Source: Coniella vitis (lineage: Eukaryota > Ascomycota > Sordariomycetes > Diaporthales > Schizoparmaceae). Taken from it: DNA of 64,000 bases. Both the position numbers and the translations under genes were made by a program. This document shows positions 10,063-21,045 of this stretch, piece by piece. The notes beneath the pieces are model-generated. The model worked only from the letters and a program-made list of their open reading frames with translations, made no database searches and was not told the DNA's origin. Where the stretch lies: NCBI GenBank assembly GCA_011317545.1, contig WUJK01000001.1, forward strand, positions 372,001 through 436,000, read 5' to 3'. The stretch's first letter is position 1; each line of letters opens with the position of its first letter.

Positions 10063-13000
10063 TGTCTCCTTGGATCTTCATAAGTTTCATCATCTTCCAA
10101 CACGCCAGACTCTCAGCTCCTTTTTTTTTTTGGAAGGCCTTACGGCTTCGTCTCCTTTCCTAACGCGCTTGTCGATCTCAACACATCTCTTCTCTTCACG
10201 AGTCCAGTTGATGGTATTATGAGCTTCCACAACTTGTAGGATCTTTTCCTTCCCTCGGCCTTTCTGATGTCGTCTTACGACTCTGTTATTCATCAACTTT
10301 GTCTCTTGTTCCCCCTCACGATACCACTCTTCTGACATCCAAACACACCAATACCTTAACGTTCCGCTTTGAAAGATTTTGAATTATGCGGTCTATGCTA
10401 TGGATGGTCTGTGATGAACTTGTTTCATTTGACTATTTGATGCAACAGGTTATGATGGAATGAGCATCAGTGTGTCATTACATTTCTTACAACCCTTTTA
10501 TACCCAGCCGCTGGCTATTCTAGCCCAGTATGTTCGCAACCCATCGGCAGGTCTTGGATGATGGATAGAGTTGGTGTTATTCTTCTTCTTCATGAATGGT
10601 TCATGAACGATAATGATGGGACAATTGGGGTATCAAAAATCAAAAACCAAAAACCGTGCTTCTGAAAACAAGCAATTTGTATCATTATATTCTGGTCTTT
10701 CGCTCGTTTAACTTGTTACCAACAGTACTCTTGATGCGCGTCAGACTGTCTTCTATGGCTAAGAGTCACATACATCCTAAATTCACTTCTTATTCATGTC
10801 TTGGACTTGTCTACAATGAGCGCCCCTGGCGATGTATTCATTGCAAATGTCGCACTGCCGTATCTGCGGTCCAACTAATGTCAAAAGAACAACCGTGTCA
10901 GGATTCTAGACAGGATTACAAATGCAGCCCGACAAACGACATCTTCGCATTTGTCTCCTACTGTTGCCGCCCGTCTATGGAAGTATTCCTCAGGAACTGA
11001 GATATGTATTACAGGATGACAAAAAGAAAAAGAAAAAGAACAAAAAACCAAGGCTGAGCCCCCCGTTTTGTCTGCTCTTTGAATATATAACATCTCATAG
11101 TCCCAGAGACCAAGTCCATCAATGCAGCATTGTGTTCATGATTCACGCTACCTATGCAGTGTTCAAGGGACAGGCGTGAAGCACCGCTGCAGATGCTTTG
11201 GGCACGCATTGCCCCGGTGTTGTCATGCACGTACTTTTCATCGTATACGCAGTAATCGCTTCCTTTTTTTTCATGCCCACTTTGTTCATAGCGGCATATG
11301 AACGTGGACGTGATCAAAAAGGAAGGGGGGGCCACTGGAGCCGACCGCCAAGTGCTTACCTTTTATGTAGTACGGCGTATGCGGTGTGAATGTGCCCATA
11401 AATACTCTTTTGAAGTATAAATGGAATTTTGGATGAGTAATTATTTGGTGACTTGGTTGGGGCCGTGTTGGGGGGTGAGTGTAAGGGATTCTTTTTTTGG
11501 CCATGTGCTGTGTCTGGTATGATTTATTCAATACTATAGAACATTTAGCTAGCATAATGGACTATAGCAATGGATATGTCTATACTTTCAATGTCAGATG
11601 ATCCATAAAAACTTGTATTTTTAGGATTAGGTGAGTTGTGTCGGGGTCTGTTTATTGTTTTCATATGGTTGGTAACAAACAAGATGCAAACTATGAAACA
11701 CTCCTTGATATCAATGGATGACTTGCTTTTGTCACCAATACATATACCGAAAGCATCGCGTGTTCAGTGACGCTATACACAGTAATCGCAATAATAAAAG
11801 ATATGCTTCTTAAGTTGCACAAGCGGAGCGAGATGTTCACAGCAGTAACAATATAATATATGGTGTACCGATATGAAACTGTGGGTAGACAGTGACTTTT
11901 TAGCATATTCTATGATCGGCCAAAATGACACCCATTTTCAGTGTGGTGTTCTTTCAGTGCTTAAGCAAACAAGACATGAGTTCTTGGTAAAAGAAAAAAT
12001 CTCACAGTCACCACCAGCGGTGTCTCGCGACTTTGAGCCGTATTTACTGCTTTACCAAGGGTTAACCTGATGCTTTCTCACTAATGAGTGTTCTTTATGT
12101 CCTCTACCACTGCGCTTTGCACGCTCATTTTGTTGCAAAACTCAAAGCTGAATCGGAAAAATGAAATGTGGCTGGTTTCTACTCAATACTCATGGACATG
12201 GTTTTCGACGCAGCAGTTGAGAACGGGAAAAGATAAACTCATTGAATTCGTTGATGGGTTCTTAGCTCTTGACTGTGCAGCAATGGGCACTCAGTTCCAT
12301 TGCGATCAGTTGCTCTATTCGATGAGCCATGCGTACGATCATCTAGCATCATACTCCTCGTCACACTCATTGTATGAACGAATCAATTGCTATATTTTCG
12401 GCCCTGTCCAGAAAAAAGTATATAAACACAGTAGAGCTGCACACACTTGGTGACATGTGTATATTGTTTAACATCAGAATTTTATCAACATAACCATACG
12501 AAACCGAATCACGATCATCAGGAATGTAACAATAATCTTGTGCTGGACCAAAAGAACCCCCCCAAAGCACGCACATAACAACAAACAGTCAGTTTGCGTC
12601 CAAGCAACAAACAAAAGCCAAAGGCCACACACGCTTTTTGGCACAACATCTCATAGCAAACGGTCCAAAGAAGCCTCCAAAAGAAAAAAAAAAAATGTGC
12701 AAAGTCTACTTCCAGGGCCGCGCTCTCAAAGATCACTACGGCACCGTCACCCACGTTATCTTCACGGCGTACACGATCGATTGGTGCTCCATAGTGAGAC
12801 AGGAGAGCCCCCAATTGGCTAGCAATGGGTCATGGCAGAAGACGCCCCTGACGTCGAACTTTGCCTGGTCACCGTTGCCCGACTCGCAGTGCCGCACAAT
12901 TACTGTGTACTATTGCGTGCAGGTCAAGGCGGAAACGGCACAGCAAATCTCGAATAGCCTGCATGGGGGCCAGAGACTGGAGAATGGCTCGCGGTCTGCG

Positions 13001-13494
13001 ACCCAAGGTGGTGGTGGTGGTGGTGGTGGTGGTAGTGGTAGTGGTGGGCAAGGAGGAGGACGAGGGTCTTCGTCGTCGGCGGGGGGGTGGCTGAGGGGGA
13101 CGTGAATGATTGGGGCCATGAGGAAGGGAGACATCACGTGTTCATGAAAATGAAGACAGAAGGCGGTATTACAGTGCCCATGAACGGAAACCGTGGACTC
13201 TGCTTTTTTTTTTGGTTTGGCACAAAAATGCTTAGAAATGAGGATTAATTGGATCATGTGAAAGTAATTTCTGATAATGACTTGACACTTGGCCAGTACG
13301 GTTCCAAGTGGCAGAAAATATGAGAATAGATTGGAATTAATGACAGGAGATGAAATGTTGGGCGATATCGTGTTTTAACCACAAATATCCTCCTTGTCCA
13401 ATACGATTATTATTATTACTTTCTTGTCCCTTTGCTTTTTCCCGCCTTGTATATACTTACTTTGCCTCCACCTCCCACCTACCGAGCTTTATGT
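10063..13494. other. Intergenic region, no firmly supported gene
   Basis: 3.4 kb. It is AT-richer than the flanking genes and has only short frames. The best open frame (12695-13105, +) ends in a Gly/Ser repeat and is discussed as an uncertain candidate. A GGT repeat lies at about 13009-13035. Confidence 0.45.
12695..13105 (+). CDS. Possible small orphan protein (uncertain)
   Basis: A single open frame of 136 codons after an A-rich leader (ATG at 12695). It starts MCKVYFQGRALKDHYGTV and turns into a Gly/Ser-rich tail coded by a GGT repeat. No family is recognised. Third-position GC in the first 260 nt looks gene-like, but there is no homology argument, and the antisense frames are also open because of the repeat. 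It may equally be non-coding. Confidence 0.2.
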   Translation: MCKVYFQGRALKDHYGTVTHVIFTAYTIDWCSIVRQESPQLASNGSWQKTPLTSNFAWSPLPDSQCRTITVYYCVQVKAETAQQISNSLHGGQRLENGSRSATQGGGGGGGGGSGSGGQGGGRGSSSSAGGWLRGT

Positions 13495-14703
13495 TTAGTT
13501 GTCCAGTATAAACGAACGACGACGTTTGACCCTCCATATCTCGAGGTCCACGTCGGACATGGGCGGTGCTTGTCTGCTATGAGCCTCTCCGTCCTCGACT
13601 CGCTGCACAATCGAGCTCCATACCTCGCGAGGGTCAGCGAGCTCGCTCTCTTCAGCAGGAGGCGGCGGCGCAGTCAGATCGCAGGGATCCCAAGGCGTGG
13701 CCAGTACGCACGAAGCCGGCATCATGGCGAGTTCGCGGACTGTCTCGACGTCGAACAAGACGAACTCCTCCCCGGAGGCGCCGTAATAGGTCGCGAGCCG
13801 GTGGAAGAGCATGCCTTCACCGAGCCGCAAGATACGTCTTGGGAGGCCCCTGGTGCTGGGATGGCGGCTGGTGATGGTGTGGAAGAGTGCCTGGGGATGC
13901 GGACGACAGCGCAAGTCTCTGACCAGAGGCAGAACTGCACAATGCCTCGTGTTCCCCAGGCAGTCGTACTCGATGCTCACTTTAGCCCATGGTGCGTCGT
14001 CCCCTGCTGCAGGAAGGTGCGGTAGCGGCGGTAGCCGTGGGCGCCACTGCTGGTTGTACATGACGCCAACGAGGTTCATCTCGTCCAGGCCTTGCTGGAT
14101 CTGCAGGATGAGCATCTCGTCAACATGCACTGCTATGTTCCTCGTGACCCATCGAGTGACGCGCGGGGCCAACTGGCACGACTTGGTCTTGAGGCGTCGA
14201 GCCGGCCTCTCGAGTCGCACGTTGACGCCTTTGCCGGGCGGAAGGGTAGCGTTTGCGCGCGCTTCGCGGCATGTCTCCATCAGAGCACGGCGCGTCTGCC
14301 AGACCGAGTAGTCCTTGTCGAGGGGGAAGTCCCAGCACAGCTTGCACATGGTGACTTGTTTGGCTGGGTTGACCATGAAGACGGGCGAGAGGCGGAAGAT
14401 GTTGACACCGGGCGTAGGCAAGGCGGCTCGCCATATCTCGTCACGCAGCTCGGGTGGGAGGCTGGCAAAGAGATGGAATGCCCGTTTAGGCTCGCCTTGG
14501 GTGCCAATGCGCTCAGCAGGCTTGCTCCTCTCCTGACCCGGCGGGCGGGCTGGCGCGCTTGGCCCGCTACTTCGTTTTCGTTCCTGTCCGCACTGACGCG
14601 GGTGCGACGACTCTGCAGGCGTACTGCCGCCCCCAGAGCTCAGCAGCCATGCTGAGAAGGCGATGAAAACAAACCATGCCACTTCTCTGTGCAGCTCGTT
14701 CAT
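13495..14703 (-). CDS. 2EXR-domain protein with hydrophobic N-terminus
   Basis: Single exon, 402 aa. FHLFASLPPELRDEIWRAAL near residues 76-95 is the signature opening of the fungal 2EXR family (PF20150). Proteins of this family are expanded in filamentous fungi and have no firm biochemical role. The domain continues through RRALMETCREARANA and RNIAVHVDEMLILQ. A hydrophobic stretch near residues 8-22 (VAWFVFIAFSAWLL) could be a membrane anchor, which is unusual for the family. It could also mean that the real start is different, though there is no further in-frame Met before the 2EXR motif. It is followed by a basic Ser/Pro linker. The C-terminus is basic (RVKRRRSFILDN). Confidence 0.8.
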   Translation of the reverse strand: MNELHREVAWFVFIAFSAWLLSSGGGSTPAESSHPRQCGQERKRSSGPSAPARPPGQERSKPAERIGTQGEPKRAFHLFASLPPELRDEIWRAALPTPGVNIFRLSPVFMVNPAKQVTMCKLCWDFPLDKDYSVWQTRRALMETCREARANATLPPGKGVNVRLERPARRLKTKSCQLAPRVTRWVTRNIAVHVDEMLILQIQQGLDEMNLVGVMYNQQWRPRLPPLPHLPAAGDDAPWAKVSIEYDCLGNTRHCAVLPLVRDLRCRPHPQALFHTITSRHPSTRGLPRRILRLGEGMLFHRLATYYGASGEEFVLFDVETVRELAMMPASCVLATPWDPCDLTAPPPPAEESELADPREVWSSIVQRVEDGEAHSRQAPPMSDVDLEIWRVKRRRSFILDN

Positions 14704-15172
14704 GGTAGCAGCACAAGGCCCTACCGCCTGGAGTATGCAGTCCTCGCGACGGAGGAACCGAACATTGGATGATGATGATGATGACTGCTGCTTTCACAGC
14801 CCAAAAGGTGCCCAGGTGCGTTGCTGTGCGGTGTCTCTGTCAAGCTGTGTCAGTCAGATGGCAAACAAGACAAAACAACCTCTATGCAGTACTCACGGTC
14901 GGCTCGCTGCTGTGCGCGTGAGAAGTGTCAATCGACTTGGTGGTATTTGGTGCGTTTAGCCGCTAGCAGCTGGAAGCAAGGGGCTGTGGAATTTGGCGAA
15001 TGCCATCCGAGAACGACAAGACTTCGATACCCATGCATCTTCAACATTAGAAAGTGCCCCTTCTGCAACCGTCAGCTTAACATTCAAAATAAAAGAAGAA
15101 ATATCACGAGTCTGAACTAGCAAAGCAGAGCTTCACAAGATGCCTTGGATGCCGTTGCTGATGCCGCAAAAA
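14704..15172. other. Intergenic region upstream of the 2EXR gene
   Basis: Upstream flank of the minus-strand 2EXR gene. It contains a GAT repeat (14767-14782). I see no gene. Confidence 0.5.
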
Positions 15173-15245
15173 GTTCCCTTTTGCCGGGAGTTGAACTTGG
15201 GTGTCGTGATAAACTATCGATAATACTATGACAACTCGCAGCACT
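15173..15245 (-). pseudogene. Decayed tRNA-Asp copy
   Basis: Read on the minus strand, this stretch aligns with the intact tRNA-Asp at 21046-21140 from the anticodon stem onward: GCGAG-TTGTCA, a shortened intron-like spacer, then CCAAGTTCAACTCCCGGC for the T arm and a T-rich 3' flank. The D arm and 5' acceptor strand are not recognisable, and T-arm pairs are broken (CCAAG against CCCGG). It cannot form a normal cloverleaf. Several differences are C-to-T or G-to-A, as expected of repeat-induced point mutation or simple decay. Confidence 0.5.
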
Positions 15246-15591
15246 TTGAAACGAGTTAGAGCGTTTACCGGTTTCTTCTTTAGGGCTAATGGTCGCGACG
15301 GCTGGGAGATCCTATTATAACGGGTCTGACTAAGCACAACTTAGATACATGATGTGAATGCGAATAGTTTGTAACACTGTACAGGAGAAAAGCAAAGATG
15401 TGATTATAGATCTCATTGATCTGTCGAATAGTACTCTGACGAATGAGCCTAGAAGTGGATACTCTTTGTGTTTACTCGAAAGGATTGAATCACATATCCA
15501 GAACGCATTCCTCTTACAACGCAGTGGCCCGACTTGATGGCAGACTCACCATGAGTTTCCACGAAGTGTACAAATCTAGCCATTCTAAACT

Positions 15592-15592
<1 letters not shown>

Positions 15593-15646
<54 letters not shown>
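15593..15646. repeat. (TC)n microsatellite
   Basis: About 23 near-perfect TC units just downstream of the kinase stop codon (as the minus strand reads). Confidence 0.95.
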
Positions 15647-15676
15647 TTCTATCTCTCTTTCTCTACATGTCTTGTG

Positions 15677-17831
15677 CTATTCTTCGGAAGCAAGTGCCCC
15701 TTGGCCCCAACGTCTCGTCTTCCTCTCAAGTTCTGTCCGGCTGATGCGATCGGCTGGATCCTCTGCCAACATCTGGCAGATGATAAAATCGAGCCTGCTG
15801 CCCTCAGTTCTATCTTGCAAACATCTGGCGCCTACCTGTGATCGCACTTCCCGGATGGAACTAAGCCACTCTGCCATCCGCGGCGGTACATGACCGTCGC
15901 GACACTGGCTCATTTCCCACCCTGGCTTCTTTTGCTTCTCCGGCAGTTGGAAATGCTTCCTCAAGTAAAGCATGATGACGCCGAGAGACCAGATATCTGC
16001 AGAGTAGTCCCTATAGCCCTGTGTATATTCGCGGGGAATATACCATAATGTGCCACCATAGGCCATGGGCCCAGCCTCCTCGCTGACCAGACCGAAATCA
16101 ATGAGGATCGCACCGCGTCTGACGAGCGGCGTGTCATGCCCATAGAGGATGTTGCTCGGCTTGATATCGTTGTGAAGAATGCCCATCTCCTCTAGGTACA
16201 GCAGGGCGCTCGAAGTGTCTGCTATAATGCGACGTGCATCTAAATCAGACCCTTTGAAGAACCCTGAGCTAAGACACCAACGACTTCTAGCAAGATCCCG
16301 AAGGTCATGGAACTCAATAAAAAGTGACAGTATCCGCGCATCATAGCCAATTAGTCGGGCGATTTGTGGCTATGCCTTATCAGTGAATATCTTGTCAGGA
16401 GGTTGAATGAAGTAGGCAAAGAGGCTTAGAATGTTGATCGGGTAGAAAGAAGAGGAATCAAATGGCAAAAGCAACAAAACAAAGACGACTCACGTGGTCA
16501 AGATGGCGGTGGTGCTTGAACTCAGCGTTCCACCTGCGCACCGCATTCATCACAACTGTTCTGCTTCTATTCTCTTGTGCTAGAAGCATGGGTAACTGCG
16601 TAAAAGTCTTGGCAATGAACGTGCCGCTAGTTTCTCTGTTAGACAAACCCGCTTTAAATATATAATGGGTTTGCGATTCACGAGTCCACGGGGTGAATTC
16701 AATCTGGAGACGGTAGTCTGGCTCGTCGGTATCGTGATTGCCCATTACTAGCACTTGTCCGTCGCCAGGCCTATAAGCGACCCAAGCGTCATCATCAGCT
16801 AGACGATATGCCAGACGGGCTGTTTCTCCTTCAATAGGTAGCGATAGAGGCCCTAGAGCCTGCATAAACAAGGGACGGGGTTGCCCAGGCACCTGCCTCC
16901 TCTTTAGAGCTGGTAGTATACTGTTATCGCAGCTCCTTTTGCCCAATACCCTCTGCTCCTCGACAGCTATAGAGTATTAGCGAGGCCACAGCCGAAATTC
17001 CAGGGTATGCTGGGGTGTCCAGGCTTTCCATATACCCGGAATTAGAGTATAATACTCTTTTGACGGAAGTCGAGATAAGATTTCTGGGTCTAACAAACAC
17101 TGGAGGCGGAGAAGGCGTCCGCAATTATACAACACCACCTCGTTACAGTTGGGGATATAGAAGAAGTCATATCGTATACTGCCTGCGTACAACGAGAACA
17201 TCGCCTCGCTCCTGCCCTGAATGCAGCCTATAAAGTGGATGGGAAGCGGTTGCTCTAGGAGCTTAGCAGGCTGTGGTAAGATTGTAAGTGCCTCGGTTTC
17301 TGTTTGGACGACCTTAAGATTGAGACCGCGAGGTTGCTTGAAGGCAACCCTGATTCGCGGGTCCCAACGTACAAACAGTGCTTCCAGCGAGTCATTAACG
17401 AGCGAACGCGGCCAATGGGGAGAGGGGCTGGGGTGGCTGCCATCGCGGTCGAGAGGTGAAGCGAAGGGTGTGTCCAGTGTTTCCGGGGCCGTGAAGAAGT
17501 CTTGCTGATCCGAGTCCGAAGGAGTAGTCTCCTCGCTTTGTGCTGTGTCTGGTCGGGGAACAGCTTGTTGCCCGCTGTGGTTATCGCCCACCTGCTGATG
17601 AACAACCTGGCTCTGTGACTGAGATAGACCGGTAGGGCCCTCTTGTCTGCTATGGTGGATCGCTGTTTGCGGTTGAAGATGAGCAGCCCGATACTGGCGT
17701 TCGTACTCGGCAGCCCTGGCTGCGAATTCGCTGGAAGGAAACGGTTCCGTAGGCTCCTCGCCCCCTTCAAGACTTGGGGCGGAAGCTGCGACTTGGTCGT
17801 TTGGGTGCTCGGCCATTTGTGTGGGCAACAT
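15677..17831 (-). CDS. Protein kinase with N-terminal FHA-like region; in-frame stop or cryptic intron
   Basis: Exon 3 (15677-16369) carries the catalytic core: ILHNDIKPSNILYG (HND in place of HRD), LIDFGLVSEEAG (DFG), GGTLWYIPREY (APE-like) and DYSADIWSLGVIM. A 124-nt intron (16370-16493, GTGAGT) joins it to HRHLDH|PQIARLIGYDARI. Upstream, 16494-17831 is open except for one TAA at 16977-16979. The N-lobe lysine is probably in GTFIAKTF. Residues about 100-260 (YDFFYIPNCNEVVLYNCGRL) resemble an FHA-type fold; this is tentative. The TAA can be spliced out as a 69-nt intron (16967-17035: GTATAT...CTAAT...TAG) that keeps the frame, giving 653 aa. Without splicing the gene would be cut before the kinase domain. 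The ATG at 17831 is the first in frame; a further 5' exon is possible. Kinase identity is firm; the exon model upstream is less so. Confidence 0.7.
16967..17035 (-). other. Candidate in-frame intron containing a TAA
   Basis: G|GTATAT donor, CTAAT branch-like motif 9 nt before TAG, and a length of 69 nt (a multiple of 3). It removes the TAA at 16977-16979. The encoded peptide (GIWKAWTPQHTLEFRLWPR) looks coding-like, so a true stop mutation is not excluded. Confidence 0.45.
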
Positions 17832-18447
17832 GCTGGGTGGATCACAGGGGTTATTGGGCTGGCCCAAGGCCTCGAGTGACACTGTGATTTCAGGACCTTG
17901 ATTACAGAGATGGTTTCTAAGCCAGGAGAGAAGATGATTTGAATACCCCGAACTTGATATTTCTGGGCCAAGCTGAGGATATATATGAATATACTACATA
18001 GTATGTGCAGCCGGCTCTGCTGTGATCCAACTGCCAGCTCATCGCAACGGTCGTGGCTGCCATGGCCATGCAGAGGGGCCTGCAGAGTCGTATTATGTAC
18101 AGCAAGAGAAGGAGCCAAGCTGGCTAGCCCACCCATTTTGGGCACGAAACGCATTCCCCGCTTCAGGGTTCCCAAGGTTCTCCCTTGTGCTCTATGTAAA
18201 CACACCTATTCAGTGACCCGATCACTGAAGAGCAAGCCGCCGTTCAACCCTCTGAAGCTATCGTGATAAATTGACATAGGCTTATCCGACACCCTCTCAT
18301 CTGGCGCGAACGCCCACCCACCCACCTCGCCCGCGGTTTTCACCATCGCCACCAGCACCACCACAACAACAGCAACACACCTTCCACCATCCTTTGGTTC
18401 ATTGTTACTCTCACTGCGCAGCCACGCTCACCAGCAGTGCCATCGCC
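17832..18447. promoter_or_regulatory. Divergent promoter region, kinase / polyQ protein
   Basis: 616 bp between divergent starts. It includes one TACATAGTA (17995-18003) and a run of CCACC/CAC repeats in the likely 5' UTR of the + gene. Confidence 0.45.
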
Positions 18448-19642
18448 ATGTACCAGCCAAGAAATTGGGACGAGCCCCTGGACTATAATGAAGAGGTCTT
18501 TGACGGCCCGGAGCCTGACGACTACTTTAGCCTCCACCCCGAGTTGCGCTATTGGGGCGCCGAAAGGTTCGGAATGGAGCCCGGTGATATGATGACTACC
18601 CTTCCCCAGCAGTACAATGCAGTGACCATACCATTGATGACCCATGAGACTTTCTACTACGATGTCTTCAGTATCGGCCGCGTCGCCGAGGACAAAGACG
18701 ACTTCCACCGGCGACTCACCGAGCGGCGCGACCAGAGACTGAAGGAGCTGCATAAGCTCTGGCTGCAGGCAGCAGACCCTGAGGCATATCGGAGCAGAGT
18801 ACGCCGCGCGCGCAACATGACGGGCTGGCCCAATTATACCGAAGCAGAAGAAGCTATTTCGCATCTCCTTGAGTCCATCTCGTATTACAAGTCCTTTGAT
18901 ACATACATTGCCTTCTTGGCAACAAATCTGAACACACCACTCGCTGCTGGAGCTTTCCCCTCAACATCGGTACCACCGCCCCGGCGTACAGCCCAAGCCC
19001 GGTTCACGCCAAGTCCTCCTCCTCCCAACCCCGTCGCAGACTTCGCATCACCCTCAACCTCCTACCAAGATTTTTCAGCCGAGAGAGATACTTCCGATGG
19101 CCTGCATGGCACGCAGTACCCTGATCTTCCCTCTACCGGGTGGGACACAGGCCTGCGCAGCGTAGCAGATGATGATGGGTACTCATCGCCAAGGCAGAGA
19201 AACTCTCCCAGCAAGGAGGAAGAGTGTGGCGGCCAGAGCGAGTCGCCATCCTCTTCCCAGTATGCTACACCACCCGAATATCGCAGCCACTCCCCTACGT
19301 TGACCAATGAATCCTGGGATCCTTCCGATGCCAGGCAGGACGAGAACTCGGGAGAGGAGAACTGGGACAGCGCAGAGAACGCCAGACCGGAGGACAGGAA
19401 AGCGAGGGTAACCCGCCAGCCTAGATACCGTGTGCTGAAACCGCGGACGAAACTCAAGCCCAACCGCTCCCGCCGTAGCAGCTCAGAGGATAGTCGTATT
19501 GATATCCTCGGCAAGATCATCAGAGAACGGAGGGAAATGGGCTTAGGATGCCCCTCGCCGGAGCCTGTGGAGAGCAGAGTACTTCCCGGGTCACTTTCTC
19601 CATCACCCGTTCCCGAATCCTCGCAAGAGCAGCAGCAGCAGC

Positions 19643-19728
<86 letters not shown>

Positions 19729-20199
19729 AAAGCATCAAAGAAAGCGCCGCGAAAATCTAAGCAGTCTGCATCGGCAGCAAACGAGGTTCTTAGCACAGTT
19801 CGTGGATCCAAGGTAACCAAGACTCGTAGAAAGTCTCCATCATCGAAACCCGCTGCGTCTGCCCACCTCTTCTCTACCGCTTTCTCAAGATCAAGATCAC
19901 CCTCACCTGGTGCCGCATCGCATACGACCCATTCCTCTGACTACTCGACGACGTCTCAAACAACCCTTTTCATAGATCCTACGAAGGCGTTTATACGGAA
20001 GAATCCCCCACTGGAGGCGGATAGGGAGCTGAGGAAGGTGGCGAAAGGCAGAGCTATACATGTGCAATCCAGTGACGAAAGGGAAGGAGGAAGAGGAGAA
20101 CAAGCACAAGCACAAGCACAAGGACAGCCGAAAAAGCGTCCTAGTCGACAAAAGGCGGCCCGAGAAGAAGGTCGGCCTAGCAGAAGGAGGCACCGGTGA
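18448..20199 (+). CDS. Hypothetical protein with long polyglutamine tract
   Basis: Single exon, 583 aa. The start is ATG at 18448 in a favourable GCCATG context; the frame stays open upstream but has no other ATG. I recognise no family. The first 170 residues look folded and charged (MYQPRNWDEPLDYNEEVFDG; FHRRLTERRDQRLKELHKLW; NYTEAEEAISHLLESISYY). The rest is low-complexity: Ser/Pro-rich, then 33 consecutive Gln (4 CAG followed by 29 CAA, 19630-19728), then Lys/Arg/Ser-rich with SRSRSPSP and an AQAQAQ run, ending RPSRRRHR. Such basic Ser-rich tails suggest a nuclear or RNA-associated protein; this is inference. The almost pure CAA repeat probably differs in length between strains. Confidence 0.7.
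19630..19728 (+). repeat. (CAG)4(CAA)29 trinucleotide repeat coding 33 Gln
   Basis: Uninterrupted in-frame glutamine codons inside the polyQ protein. Confidence 0.97.
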
Positions 20200-20316
20200 T
20201 CGCAGCGCTGTTGACGAAAAGGAAAGGGACGCCGCACTCGCAAACGGAGCAGGTGGAAGAGCCCATGGGTAACCCTGAGAAGCATCGTCCACACGCCGCC
20301 GCCGCATCTGTATAGG

Positions 20317-20620
20317 CATGGTCGTTATCCCGGCAGGGCTGGGTGCAGCGACGCAGTCTAGATGATGGTATACAGCCAAGGTATGCCAGACATAGTCGTT
20401 ATTCTGGCAGGGCTGGGTGCAGCGGCATAGTCTTGGTGATACTCTGGGAGTCTACAGGCAGTGGAATTTCTGGCATGGTCGTTATCCTGGCAGGGTTGGG
20501 TGCAGCGGCGCAGTCTAGATGATGGTATACAGGCGTTGAACTCGGACATAGTCGTTATCCTGGCAGGGCTGGGTGCAACGGCATAGTCTTGGTGATACTC
20601 GGGGTGTCCACGGGCAGTGT
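20317..20620. repeat. Two-level tandem repeat (about 157 bp x 2, each of two 75-83-bp half-units)
   Basis: The core CATRGTCGTTATYCYGGCAG followed by GGYTGGGTGCARCGRC starts at about 20317, 20391, 20474 and 20547. Copies 1 and 3 continue with CAGTCTAGATGATGGTATACAG-like sequence. Copies 2 and 4 continue with TAGTCTTGGTGATACTC. So the basic unit first duplicated and diverged, and the pair then duplicated. Confidence 0.85.
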
Positions 20621-21045
20621 GGTTCAGGCACCGGGGTGGTTACTTGTGGGCTCTGCATCCTGATCAGAAAACAGTCTAAACAGTGTAATGGTAAGTCCCG
20701 TTCTTCTAGTCTTATGCGTAAGATATACCAGAAACAGCTCCTAGATTTCTCTTGAATCACATCTCCCTCTTGTACAATCTTTTTGAAAGAATGAAACAAG
20801 ATATTTTTCAAATCAGCAATAGCAGAATGATAAACAGTTGATGACTAAACCTCTATTTTCATCAAAGGCGAAGCCGCTCGAGTGCATCGTGTTATCAATC
20901 AGGTGTATTTTATATGTAGTAGAATGAAGGATATAAAGTTATGTCAAAATCTCCTTCACGTCCCCCCTCAAAGATTATTAAAAATGCTTCGCTCCATTAT
21001 GATGGATCAGACTGCAAAAATAAAAGATGCAACGTATGCAAAAAT
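20621..21045. other. Flank between tandem repeat and tRNA
   Basis: No gene is seen. AAAAA at 21040-21044 is the likely Pol III terminator (TTTTT on the minus strand) of the tRNA. Confidence 0.5.

Noticed and set aside
13432..14655. Several long plus-strand frames over the 2EXR gene
   Set aside because: High GC leaves all frames open, and only the minus strand shows the 2EXR motif.
18394..18447. Upstream extension of the polyQ protein
   Set aside because: It starts with TTG and is followed by an ATG in a much better context at 18448.
19062..19820. 252-codon antisense frame with a poly-Cys run
   Set aside because: It is a shadow of the CAA repeat in the polyQ gene. Poly-Cys of this length is not credible and the sense frame has a good start.
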